From Pseudomonadota bacterium (GTDB lineage Bacteria; Pseudomonadota; Gammaproteobacteria; Burkholderiales; Gallionellaceae), in assembly GCA_021821945.1 (NCBI GenBank), contig JAJZTF010000001.1, forward strand, positions 248,001 through 312,000: 64,000 nucleotides of DNA. The letters run 5' to 3'. The translations under genes and the position numbers were made by a program. Below are positions 21,220 to 29,539 of the stretch, piece by piece (position 1 is the stretch's first letter; every line of letters starts with the position of its first letter). The notes beneath the pieces were generated by a model, which did not search any database, was not told the DNA's origin, and saw nothing but the letters and a program-made list of their open reading frames with translations.

Positions 21220-22349
21220 CTTCCGAACACCTTGCGCCAGGAGAAAAGGTTCATGCGCTTGTAGAAAAGCAGCGCGGCGATGAGCATCATCAGCGCATGC
21301 AGCCCCCATAGCCCCATGCCCGGAGACATCTTCCCCTGCCCCACCCATGCATTGGTCACGCTGATCATGTTGTTGTAGATCATGTAGAGCACGAGCGCAA
21401 GCACCAGGTTGAAGGAACGGCCTGCACGGGGATTGACATAGCTCAGCGCGATCGCCATCAGGGAAAGCACGGCGGCACTGATGGGAAGCCCGAGCCGCCA
21501 TTCAAGCTCGGACAGGTTCCAGGTCGTGGGATGGCGCCACAATTCCGGAGTCGGCAGCGTGCGCACATCGGGCAACCCCTGCTTCGCAGCCACGGTGTCG
21601 ATGCGCAGCGCATAGCGCTTGAAGTCGACGATGCGATAGTCCCTTTGCCCGGGCGTCCCCTCGTAGCGCGTGCCATTCAGCAACACCAGGAAGCGGTCCC
21701 CGTTGGGCATGGTTTCCTGCATGCCCCGGCTCGCGACCATGGTGCCAAGTTCCCCGTTCTGCATCGAGCGCACGAAGACGCGCCCTATCACCCCCGTCTT
21801 CACGTCAGCGGTCTCGACGAAATAGACCCTGTCCATCTGCGGAGACTCGTGGAAGGCTCCGGGCGTGATCGTGCTGACTTCGTCTCGGCTGTCGAGCTTC
21901 TGTCTGTATTCGTTGGACTTGCGCAAGGCCCATGGGGAAAGCACGAGGCTCATCAGCGCGACCACCATCACCACAGGTATCGCATACCAGAGCACGGGCC
22001 TTATCCAGCGCGTAAGACCGATGCCAGCGGAAAACCATACGACCATCTCGCTGTCCTTGTAGCAGCGCGAGAGCGTGAGCAGGATGGAGATGAATAGCGA
22101 AATGGAAAGCAGCACGGGCAGGTAGTTCAATGCGCTGAAGCCCAATAGCGCCAGCACGCCGTCCACCGCGATCTTTCCGCTCACCGCCTCGGTCAGGAAA
22201 CGGATCAGCTGGGTGATCACCACGATACCCAGAAGCGTGGCGAATATCAAAAGGCCGTTTCCGGCAAATTCGTTCACCAGCGCGCGATGAAAGAGGCCGC
22301 GCCGTAACCTCTTTGACTTTATACTGCTGGTTTGCGGATAATCGGCCAT
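21216..22349 (-). CDS. lptF: LPS export permease LptF
   Basis: LptF is the partner permease of LptG in LPS transport. The protein is 377 residues with the same 3+3 membrane layout and a central periplasmic domain. Family marks are LFHRALVNEF near residue 20 and YKDSEMVVWFSAGIGL near 96. The first 18 or so residues (MADYPQTSSIKSKRLRR) are longer than usual, but no nearer ATG, GTG or TTG codon offers a shorter start. As a result the beginning of the gene overlaps the promoter of the divergent pepA. Confidence 0.92.
   Translation of the reverse strand: MADYPQTSSIKSKRLRRGLFHRALVNEFAGNGLLIFATLLGIVVITQLIRFLTEAVSGKIAVDGVLALLGFSALNYLPVLLSISLFISILLTLSRCYKDSEMVVWFSAGIGLTRWIRPVLWYAIPVVMVVALMSLVLSPWALRKSNEYRQKLDSRDEVSTITPGAFHESPQMDRVYFVETADVKTGVIGRVFVRSMQNGELGTMVASRGMQETMPNGDRFLVLLNGTRYEGTPGQRDYRIVDFKRYALRIDTVAAKQGLPDVRTLPTPELWRHPTTWNLSELEWRLGLPISAAVLSLMAIALSYVNPRAGRSFNLVLALVLYMIYNNMISVTNAWVGQGKMSPGMGLWGLHALMMLIAALLFYKRMNLFSWRKVFGR
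22313..22342 (+). promoter_or_regulatory. pepA promoter inside the lptF 5' end
   Basis: TTGACT (22313-22318), 18 bases and GATAAT (22337-22342) form a likely sigma-70 promoter for pepA, with transcription starting near 22349, which is also the lptF start codon. The two promoters therefore lie back to back within coding sequence. Confidence 0.6.
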
Positions 22350-22378
22350 TGGAAGATCAAACGGTATGGGAGCAAGTC

Positions 22379-23866
22379 ATGGAATTTAGCATAAAACAAA
22401 GCAGCCCGGAAAATCAGCGCAGCGCCTGCGTGGTGCTTGGGGTTTACGAAGGCGGACAGCTCGCCCCTTCCGCCCACGGCTTCGACGAGGCAGCGAACCA
22501 TCAGCTGAGCGATCTTATCGCAAGGGGCGACATGACCGGGAAATCGGGCTCCATCCTGATGGTCCATACGCTGTCAGGCGTCGCGGCCGAACGCGCCCTG
22601 CTGGTCGGGCTCGGCAAGCAGAACGAGTTCAATGCGAAGCAGTTCATCGACATGCTGCGCCCGGTCTTTGCGACGCTTGGCAAATCCGTCTGCAAGGATG
22701 CCGCGCTTTATCTCACCGACCTGCCCGTCAAGGACCAGGACGAATCGTGGAAGATCACCCAGATCGTTCTTGCCGCAGCGGAATCAGCCTACCGTTCCGA
22801 CGGCATGAAGAGCAAGCCCGCCGAGAAGCCTGCGCTTCGCAAGATACTCCTGGGCACGGCGAAAAAGCCCGGCGCTTCGGCACAGGATGCATTGAAGCAG
22901 GCAGACGCGATCGCGCGCGGCATGAAGCTCGCAAAGGATCTGGGCAATCTTCCCGGAAACATCTGCACGCCAACCTATCTTGCAGACCAGGCCAGAAAGC
23001 TCGCAAGCTCGCACAAGCTCAAGGCCTCCATACTCGAAGAGAAGGACATGGAGAAGCTCGGCATGTATTCGCTTCTTTCCGTCACCCGCGGCAGTCGCCA
23101 GCCCGCCAAGCTGATCACGCTCGAATATAAGGGGGCGGACAAGAAGCAGAAGCCCGTGGTACTGGTCGGCAAGGGGCTGACCTTCGACTCGGGCGGCATC
23201 TCCATCAAGCCTGCTGCCGAGATGGACGAGATGAAATACGACATGTGCGGCGCGGCGAGCGTTCTGGGGACGATCCTCGCCGTCGCGGAGATGGGGCTCA
23301 AGATCAACGTGACCGGCGTGATTCCGAGCAGCGAGAACATGCCGGATGGCGCGGCCAGCAAGCCTGGCGACATCGTCAAGAGCATGTCGGGACAGACGAT
23401 AGAGATCCTCAACACCGATGCGGAAGGCAGGCTGATCCTGTGCGATGCGCTGACCTATGCCGCGCGCTTCGAACCGGACACCGTGATCGACATCGCAACC
23501 CTCACGGGCGCCTGCGTGATCGCACTGGGCGGCGTCGCCTCGGGTCTGTTCAGCAACCAGGAATCGCTTGCGAAGGAGCTTCTCGATGCAGGCCTCTACA
23601 TGAATGACAAGGCATGGCAGATGCCGCTCTGGGATGAATACCAGCAGCAGCTGGACAGCAACTTTGCGGACATGCAGAACATCGGCGGCCGCGCCGCAGG
23701 CAGCGTGACTGCCGCCTGCTTCCTTTCCCGTTTCACCAAGGATTACCGCTGGGCGCATCTCGACATCGCGGGCACGGCATGGAAGTCGGGCAAGGAGAAG
23801 GGATCGACCGGCAGGCCCGTGCCGCTGCTCGCGCAATATCTGATAAGGCGCGCCCGGGCAAAATGA
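22379..23866 (+). CDS. pepA: Leucyl aminopeptidase PepA (M17 family)
   Basis: PepA is a cytosolic hexameric aminopeptidase using two metal ions; in E. coli it also acts as an accessory DNA-binding protein in Xer recombination and carAB control. The product is 495 residues. The M17 signature NTDAEGRLILCDAL is near residue 343. Other metal and catalytic motifs are GKGLTFDSGGISIKP near 265 and KYDMCGAASV near 287. ATG 22379 (MEFSIKQ) with GGGAGC upstream is the start; an upstream in-frame extension is not PepA-like and covers the promoter. It overlaps holC by an ATGA. Confidence 0.96.
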   Translation: MEFSIKQSSPENQRSACVVLGVYEGGQLAPSAHGFDEAANHQLSDLIARGDMTGKSGSILMVHTLSGVAAERALLVGLGKQNEFNAKQFIDMLRPVFATLGKSVCKDAALYLTDLPVKDQDESWKITQIVLAAAESAYRSDGMKSKPAEKPALRKILLGTAKKPGASAQDALKQADAIARGMKLAKDLGNLPGNICTPTYLADQARKLASSHKLKASILEEKDMEKLGMYSLLSVTRGSRQPAKLITLEYKGADKKQKPVVLVGKGLTFDSGGISIKPAAEMDEMKYDMCGAASVLGTILAVAEMGLKINVTGVIPSSENMPDGAASKPGDIVKSMSGQTIEILNTDAEGRLILCDALTYAARFEPDTVIDIATLTGACVIALGGVASGLFSNQESLAKELLDAGLYMNDKAWQMPLWDEYQQQLDSNFADMQNIGGRAAGSVTAACFLSRFTKDYRWAHLDIAGTAWKSGKEKGSTGRPVPLLAQYLIRRARAK

Positions 23867-24285
23867 CCAAGGTCGATTTCTACACGGGATCATCCGACAA
23901 GTTGCGCACGGCCTGCCAGCTCTGCCACAAGGCGATGCAGCACGGCCTGAAAACCGTGGTGAGCCTGCCCGACGAGGCAAGCCTCGATGCGATGGACAAA
24001 CTGCTATGGCAATATCCCGACATCGCGTTCATCCCGCACGCCAGAAGCCGCGACGCCGAGGCGGACAAGGTGCCCGTCGTCTTGAGCTGCAGCGATGAGA
24101 CCTTTCCGCATTACGACATGCTGATCAGCCTGCACGACGAATGCATGCCGTTTTTCAGCCGCTTCGAACGCGTCGCGGAAATCGTGGGGATGGAAGACAG
24201 CCAGCTCGGCCGTGAACGCTTCAAGTTCTATCGCGACCGCGGCTACGAGCTTAGGCATTTCGACCTCAACCGGACACATCCATGA
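23863..24285 (+). CDS. holC: DNA polymerase III subunit chi
   Basis: HolC binds single-strand binding protein and links it through psi to the clamp loader. The product is 140 residues (E. coli 147) and starts MTKVDFYTGSSDK, like the family. The conserved DEASLDAMDKLLW near residue 42, FIPHA near 59 and the C-terminal FKFYRDRGYELRHFD are all present. It overlaps pepA by ATGA and the next small gene by ATGA, giving pepA-holC-small gene as a coupled unit ahead of valS, a frequent proteobacterial order. Confidence 0.94.
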   Translation: MTKVDFYTGSSDKLRTACQLCHKAMQHGLKTVVSLPDEASLDAMDKLLWQYPDIAFIPHARSRDAEADKVPVVLSCSDETFPHYDMLISLHDECMPFFSRFERVAEIVGMEDSQLGRERFKFYRDRGYELRHFDLNRTHP

Positions 24286-24608
24286 ACGATCACCCAGATC
24301 TGCCCGTCCTGACCGAAATTTCAGGAGAACCCTCCGACCTTCCCGTGCTCACCTCGGTCGTCGCCCCTCCGAAACCGGCGCCGGCCGACCTTTCCGCTAC
24401 AGGCGCGCACATGCGGCCGCTGAGTCCGGCAGAAGTTGATCAGCTGCTCCGCCACCTCGAATCCCATCTCGAGCATGTGTTTGCGCAAAAGCTCAACCAG
24501 CAGCTCGAGCAGCTGCAAAAACTCGCGGTCGAGCTTGCGATCAGCGAATTCAAGGCGGAACTTCCCCGCCTTCTCATAGATGCCTTAAAAGACGGCAAGC
24601 CCGTCTAG
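24282..24608 (+). CDS. Small protein of unknown function between holC and valS
   Basis: I cannot name this 108-residue protein. The first 45 residues are rich in proline and acidic residues (SGEPSDLPVLTSV, PPKPAPADL) and probably disordered. The rest is a strongly predicted helix or coiled coil (LSPAEVDQLLRHLESHL through KLNQQLEQLQKLA), suggesting oligomerisation. It overlaps holC by four bases and has ordinary codon use, so it is probably real and translated with holC. A role near the replisome is only suggested by position. Its stop overlaps the stop of the convergent gene within CTAG. Confidence 0.72.
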   Translation: MNDHPDLPVLTEISGEPSDLPVLTSVVAPPKPAPADLSATGAHMRPLSPAEVDQLLRHLESHLEHVFAQKLNQQLEQLQKLAVELAISEFKAELPRLLIDALKDGKPV

Positions 24609-24907
24609 ATCACCGCCTCGAAGAGCTCGAGGTTGGGCGGCCCGAGATAGATGCCCCTGGTCTGCCCCGCCCCAGCATGGGCCATCCTGAACGCCTCGGA
24701 TCGCGTCCAGTCCTCGAATGCCTGTCGCGACTCCCACACCGAATGCGAGGCAAAAAGCGTGTATTCGCCAGTGGACTCGCCTTGCAGCAGATTGAAACTC
24801 CTGAAGCCCGGCACGCCCCCGAGATGGCTGTCCCGCTTTTTCCAGATCTCGATGAATTCGCCTTCCTTTCCCGGCGCGATCCTGAAACGGTTCATGGCGA
24901 TGAACAT
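24605..24907 (-). CDS. ABM-domain protein, IsdG-like haem monooxygenase candidate
   Basis: This small protein of 100 residues belongs to the antibiotic-biosynthesis-monooxygenase (ABM) fold, which includes the IsdG/IsdI/MhuD haem-degrading enzymes. Asn6, Trp67 and His77 fall at the positions of the IsdG catalytic triad (Asn7, Trp67, His77), and the N-terminus MFIAMNRFRI and FEDWTRSEAFRMAH are close to that group. Haem cleavage with iron release is therefore a fair prediction. The ATG at 24907 has a strong GAAAGGAGA site; an open frame upstream of it is not conserved. It stands alone, divergent from valS, with a TATAAT -10 at 24935-24940. No Fur box was recognised. Confidence 0.78.
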   Translation of the reverse strand: MFIAMNRFRIAPGKEGEFIEIWKKRDSHLGGVPGFRSFNLLQGESTGEYTLFASHSVWESRQAFEDWTRSEAFRMAHAGAGQTRGIYLGPPNLELFEAVI

Positions 24908-24934
24908 GATGTCTCCTTTCAAAAAGTCTGCCCC

Positions 24935-24981
24935 ATTATAGGTGGATTTGCAGATTTGTCCGGCAAACCTGCCTGTATAAT
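24935..24981. promoter_or_regulatory. Back-to-back promoters for the IsdG-like gene and valS
   Basis: A leftward TATAAT (24935-24940) serves the IsdG-like gene and a rightward TATAAT (24976-24981) serves valS. Neither has a convincing -35 at 17 bases. valS has no clear ribosome-binding site. Confidence 0.5.
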
Positions 24982-25010
24982 TGCCTTTTTGCCAAATTCT
25001 TCGCCGACAA

Positions 25011-27806
25011 ATGGAACTCAACAAAAGTTTTGAACCGAAAGACATCGAATCCCGCTGGTATCCGGCATGGGAGGCTGCAGGCTATTTCAATGCAGGCGCC
25101 GATCCATCCAAGACTTCCTCTTTCTGCATACAGCTCCCCCCGCCGAATGTCACCGGCACGCTGCACATGGGGCACGGCTTCAACCAGACGCTGATGGATG
25201 CGCTGACCCGCTACCACCGCATGAAGGGGGACAACACCCTCTGGCAGCCTGGCACGGACCATGCCGGCATCGCCACTCAGATCGTGGTCGAACGCCAGCT
25301 CGATGCGCAGGGAATCAGCCGGCATCAGCTGGGGCGCGCGGCCTTCATCGAAAAGGTATGGGAATGGAAGGAATATTCGGGCGGCAACATCACCCGCCAG
25401 ATGCGCCGCCTGGGCACCTCGCCCGACTGGTCGCGCGAGCGCTTCACCATGGACGAAGGATTGTCCCGCGCCGTCACCGAGACCTTCGTGCGCCTCTACA
25501 ACGAAGGGCTGATCTACCGCGGCAAGCGCCTGGTGAACTGGGACCCCAAGCTGCACACCGCAGTCTCCGACCTCGAAGTGGTCCAGGAGGAAGAAGACGG
25601 TTTCATGTACCACATACACTATCCACTGAGCAAACCCGACAAAGGCATGACGCACCTGACGGTCGCGACCACGCGCCCCGAGACCCTGCTGGGCGACGTC
25701 GCAGTGATGGTGCATCCGGACGATGAGCGCTACAGGCACCTGATCGGCCAGGAGGTGGCACTGCCGCTTTGCGCGCGCACCATTCCCGTCATCGGCGACG
25801 AATATGTGGACCGCGAATTCGGCACCGGCGTGGTCAAGGTCACCCCTGCGCACGACTTCAACGACTATGCGGTGGGCCAGCGCCACAACCTTGCCATGAT
25901 CTCGGTGCTCACCCTGGACGGGAAGATCAACGATCACGCACCAGAAAAGTACCGCGGAATGGACCGCTTCGATGCCCGCAAGGAGATCGTCGAGGACTTG
26001 AAGAAATACGGCCTCTTCGAGAAGGCGGAGAAGCACAGGCTCAAGGTGCCCAGGGGAGACCGCTCGAACGCCGTGATCGAGCCTATGCTGACCGACCAGT
26101 GGTTCGTCGCGATGAGCAAGCCGGGCTCAAGCGGCAAGAGCATCACCGAGCAGGCTTTGGAATGCGTGAGCAAAGGCGAGATCAAGTTCCACCCCGAGAA
26201 CTGGGTCAACACCTACAACCAGTGGCTCAACAACATCCAGGACTGGTGCATCTCGCGCCAGCTGTGGTGGGGGCACCAGATACCGGCATGGTATGGCGTG
26301 AACGGGGAGGTTTTCGTTGCGCGCGACGAGGCCGAGGCGCGACGTCTCGCTGACAAGGCGGGCTATGCAGGACAGCTCGACCGGGATGAAGACGTGCTCG
26401 ACACCTGGTTCTCCTCCGCGCTCTGGCCATTTTCCACGCTGGACTACGACATGGACAAGACCTACGAGGAACAGAGCGATCTCGTCAAAAGATACCTGCC
26501 CTCATCGGTTCTGGTCACGGGCTTCGACATCATCTTCTTCTGGGTCGCGCGCATGGTGATGATGACGCGCCACATCACGGGGAAAATCCCCTTCAGGGAC
26601 GTCTATGTGCACGGCCTGATCCGCGATGCCGAAGGACAGAAGATGTCGAAGTCCAAGGGCAACGTGCTCGATCCCATCGACCTGATTGACGGCATCTCGC
26701 TCGAAGAACTGGTAAAGAAGCGCACCTTCGGCCTGATGAACCCGAAGGACGCCGAGAAGATCGAGAAGCGCACGCGCAAGGAATACCCCGACGGCATACC
26801 GGCATTCGGCACGGACGCGCTGCGCTTCACCTTCGCATCGTTGGCCTCCCCCGGCCGTGACATCAAGTTCGACATGCAGCGCTGCGAGGGCTACCGCAAC
26901 TTCTGCAACAAGCTCTGGAATGCCACGCGCTTCGTGCTGATGAACTGCGAAGGAAAGGATACCGGCCTTGACGAAAACCTGCCGCTCGAATTTTCCATCA
27001 CCGACAGATGGATGATCAGCGAGCTGCAGAAGGCTGAAACCGAGATGGCCCAACACTTCGCGGACTACCGCTTCGACATGGCGGCCCGCACGGTGTACGA
27101 GCTCGTCTGGAACACCTATTGCGACTGGTATGTGGAACTCGCGAAGGTGCAGCTCCAGGGTACAGAGAATGCACAACGCGCGACCAGAAGAACCCTGGTG
27201 CGCGTGCTGGAGGCGATACTGCGCCTTTGTCACCCCATCATCCCCTTCATCACCGAGGAGCTCTGGCAATCGGTGGCACCCCTTGCAGGAAAGGGCGGGA
27301 AGAGCATCATGCTGCAAGCCTATCCTGTTGCCGACTCGGGGACCGATGAGGAAGCGACCGGGCAGATTGCGCTGCTTCAGGAGATGGTCAACGCATGCCG
27401 CCGCCTCAGATCCGAGATGAACCTCTCGCCTGCCGTTCGCGTGCCGCTGGTCGCCGCAGGCAACGCAGCGACGCTGGAAACGCTGGCACCCTACATCAGC
27501 GCGCTTTCGAAACTCTCTGATGTAAAGATCGCGGAGGAACTCCCGTCAGACGAGGCATCTGTCGCGATCGTGGGCTCATACAGGCTGATGCTCAAAGTGG
27601 AGATCGACGTCGCAGCCGAACGCGAAAGGCTGGACAAGGAGATCCTCCGCATGGAGGGTGAAATCGCAAAGACCGAAGCGAAGCTTGGCAACGAGAGCTT
27701 CGTTTCCAGAGCGCCTGCCGCGGTGGTCGAACAGGAAAGAAAGCGACTTTCGGATTTTTCGTCGACGCTTGCCCAGCTGAAATCCCAGCGCGCCAAGCTG
27801 GGCTGA
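25011..27806 (+). CDS. valS: Valyl-tRNA synthetase
   Basis: ValS charges tRNA-Val in the cytoplasm. It is a class I synthetase of 931 residues. The HIGH-type signature is HMGH at residues 52-55 after [10 protein letters not shown], and the KMSKS loop ([10 protein letters not shown]) is near residue 544. Between them lies the CP1 editing domain, with the TTRPET motif near 223 that hydrolyses Thr-tRNA-Val. The C-terminal 70 residues form the tRNA-binding coiled coil. The start [18 protein letters not shown] matches the family. Confidence 0.97.
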   Translation: MELNKSFEPKDIESRWYPAWEAAGYFNAGADPSKTSSFCIQLPPPNVTGTLHMGHGFNQTLMDALTRYHRMKGDNTLWQPGTDHAGIATQIVVERQLDAQGISRHQLGRAAFIEKVWEWKEYSGGNITRQMRRLGTSPDWSRERFTMDEGLSRAVTETFVRLYNEGLIYRGKRLVNWDPKLHTAVSDLEVVQEEEDGFMYHIHYPLSKPDKGMTHLTVATTRPETLLGDVAVMVHPDDERYRHLIGQEVALPLCARTIPVIGDEYVDREFGTGVVKVTPAHDFNDYAVGQRHNLAMISVLTLDGKINDHAPEKYRGMDRFDARKEIVEDLKKYGLFEKAEKHRLKVPRGDRSNAVIEPMLTDQWFVAMSKPGSSGKSITEQALECVSKGEIKFHPENWVNTYNQWLNNIQDWCISRQLWWGHQIPAWYGVNGEVFVARDEAEARRLADKAGYAGQLDRDEDVLDTWFSSALWPFSTLDYDMDKTYEEQSDLVKRYLPSSVLVTGFDIIFFWVARMVMMTRHITGKIPFRDVYVHGLIRDAEGQKMSKSKGNVLDPIDLIDGISLEELVKKRTFGLMNPKDAEKIEKRTRKEYPDGIPAFGTDALRFTFASLASPGRDIKFDMQRCEGYRNFCNKLWNATRFVLMNCEGKDTGLDENLPLEFSITDRWMISELQKAETEMAQHFADYRFDMAARTVYELVWNTYCDWYVELAKVQLQGTENAQRATRRTLVRVLEAILRLCHPIIPFITEELWQSVAPLAGKGGKSIMLQAYPVADSGTDEEATGQIALLQEMVNACRRLRSEMNLSPAVRVPLVAAGNAATLETLAPYISALSKLSDVKIAEELPSDEASVAIVGSYRLMLKVEIDVAAERERLDKEILRMEGEIAKTEAKLGNESFVSRAPAAVVEQERKRLSDFSSTLAQLKSQRAKLG

Positions 27807-27811
27807 ATTCA

Positions 27812-29110
27812 TCAGCTGCCGAAAGCCGCCTTCAGGGCGGCGATCATGTACGCATGATCCAGGACGCCGGCGCTTTCCCTTGCGCTGTGCATCGCCCACA
27901 TGGGTGACCCGACATCCACGCTCGGGATGCCGAGCTGAGCTGCGACGGTCGGGCCTATGGTGCTGCCGCATCCGAGATCGCTGCGATGCGCGTACTGCTG
28001 GAATGGCACGCCAGCCGTCTCGCAGCATCTCATGAAGCGCGCGGCACTCTCCGCATCGCTTGCATAACGCTGGTTCACATTGGTCTTGATGACCGGCCCT
28101 CCGTTCACCATCACCTTGTGGCCAGGCTCATAGGCTGACGGGTAATTCGGGTTGTAGGCATGCGCCATGTCCGCGCTGATGAAGAAGCTCTTAGAGATTG
28201 CGCGGCGCTTGTCCTCGTCGTCGAGGCCCGCATGAAATCCGATGCGGGAAAGCATGTCGACGATGAAACTGCCGCCGGCTCCCGTCGCGCTCTCGCTTCC
28301 GACCTCCTCGTGGTCGAAGAAGGCGGCAACACAGGTCGCATCAGGTTCCCCGGTGCCGATCAGTGCCGACAGGGCGGCATGGGTTGAGGCCAGGTTGTCC
28401 AGCTGGCCGTCCGCGATGAATTCCTCTTCCGCCCCCCAGAGGCATCCTTTCTGCATGTCGTAGGCGGCGAGATCGAAGCTCAAAATGTCGGCCGCATCGG
28501 CACCCGCGGCATCGGATATCAGCCTTTGGAAACGCGCTGCGGCATCGCCCCCTTCTTTCAGCAATCCCAGGGTCAGCACAAGCTCCGTCTGCTTGTTGAA
28601 CTTCAGACCCTGCTCATTCACTTCGCGGTTCATGTGTATCGCGAGATTCGGGAGCCTCAGGAGGGGCCGGTCGAAGCGCACAAGCCTGGTCACATGATTG
28701 GAACCGGAACGCAGCACGATGCGCCCGGCAAGGCCCAGATCCCTGTCCGCAAAGGTCGCCAGTATCGGCCCGCCATAAACTTCGACCGCGAGCCGCATGA
28801 TGCCCTCTCCAGCCAATGCGGGCTTAGGTTTGAGTCTTAGACCAGGGGAATCGGTATGCGCGCCAATGATGCGAAAGCCCGCATCCGCAAGCGGCGCACG
28901 GCCCAGCATGAATGCGACCATGGATGCCCCGCGCACGACGTAATGGCGCCCGCCCGCTTCGAGTTTCCATCTGTCTCCCTCCTCGAGCCGGGTGTAGCCT
29001 TGCGCCAGAAGGCGCGCTTCCGCACTGGCAACGGCATGCCACGGGCTTGGGCTCTCATCGATGAAGTCGATGAGTTCCAGAGCCCTCGATTCTGGCCGCA
29101 TTTCCTTCAT
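27812..29110 (-). CDS. M18 family aminopeptidase
   Basis: This is a cytosolic zinc aminopeptidase of the M18 (aspartyl aminopeptidase) family with 432 residues. Metal and active-site motifs are GAHTDSPGLRLKP near residue 86, DNLAS near 237, FFDHEEVGSESATGAG near 263, ADMAHAYNPNYP near 313 and the C-terminal SPMWAMHSARE. It probably removes acidic N-terminal residues from peptides. It follows the rhodanese gene by three bases and ends five bases from the convergent valS end. A second ATG three codons later has a better-placed AAGGAA, so the first three residues are uncertain. Confidence 0.92.
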   Translation of the reverse strand: MKEMRPESRALELIDFIDESPSPWHAVASAEARLLAQGYTRLEEGDRWKLEAGGRHYVVRGASMVAFMLGRAPLADAGFRIIGAHTDSPGLRLKPKPALAGEGIMRLAVEVYGGPILATFADRDLGLAGRIVLRSGSNHVTRLVRFDRPLLRLPNLAIHMNREVNEQGLKFNKQTELVLTLGLLKEGGDAAARFQRLISDAAGADAADILSFDLAAYDMQKGCLWGAEEEFIADGQLDNLASTHAALSALIGTGEPDATCVAAFFDHEEVGSESATGAGGSFIVDMLSRIGFHAGLDDEDKRRAISKSFFISADMAHAYNPNYPSAYEPGHKVMVNGGPVIKTNVNQRYASDAESAARFMRCCETAGVPFQQYAHRSDLGCGSTIGPTVAAQLGIPSVDVGSPMWAMHSARESAGVLDHAYMIAALKAAFGS

Positions 29111-29113
29111 GCC

Positions 29114-29428
29114 CTAGGCGATGGGCATGCCTGCATGGGCCCAGGCCGTGATGCCGCCTTGCAGGTTGTACACATCGGAAAATCCGTTCGCGGCGGCAAA
29201 GGCCGCAGCCTGGGCCGAGCGTCCGCCCACCTGGCAGTAGAAGACCGTTTTCGCAGTCTTGTCCAGATCGTGCATGCGCATGGGCAGAAGATGCAGCGGC
29301 AAGGCCATGCCTTGCGGTATCTTGCCGCGCGCAATCTCGGCATCCGTGCGCACATCGATCAGCCTGAGGCCGCCTTCCTGCAAGAGCCTGGCCAGCTCTG
29401 CAACCGTGATATTCTTGTAGTCGCCCAC
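29114..29428 (-). CDS. Single-domain rhodanese
   Basis: This is a cytoplasmic single-domain rhodanese of 104 residues, similar to GlpE/PspE-type sulfurtransferases that carry sulfane sulfur on a cysteine. The persulfide site is Cys65 in VFYCQVGGRS, and the LIDVRTDAEIARGKIPQG segment near residue 23 is the family signature. The start is GTG at 29428 with AGGAA upstream. It is co-transcribed with the M18 peptidase. The true sulfur donor and acceptor are unknown; thiosulfate is the default guess. Confidence 0.9.
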   Translation of the reverse strand: MGDYKNITVAELARLLQEGGLRLIDVRTDAEIARGKIPQGMALPLHLLPMRMHDLDKTAKTVFYCQVGGRSAQAAAFAAANGFSDVYNLQGGITAWAHAGMPIA

Positions 29429-29460
29429 TTTTATTCCTGTTCTTCAACTAGTTCCGGATA

Positions 29461-29486
29461 TCAAATGCGGCATTTCCCGCATTTGA
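29461..29486. promoter_or_regulatory. Perfect 10-bp inverted repeat between divergent genes
   Basis: TCAAATGCGG (29461-29470) and CCGCATTTGA (29477-29486) are exact inverse complements around a six-base centre. The site lies in the 111-bp gap between the rhodanese gene (leftward) and the bepA-type gene (rightward). It has no following T-run in either direction, so it looks like a dimeric repressor or activator site rather than a terminator. The regulator is not known. Confidence 0.55.
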
Positions 29487-29539
29487 ACTTTTCGCACGAT
29501 CTTAAATCCACCCGCCTGTAAACGTATATCATACCGGCC

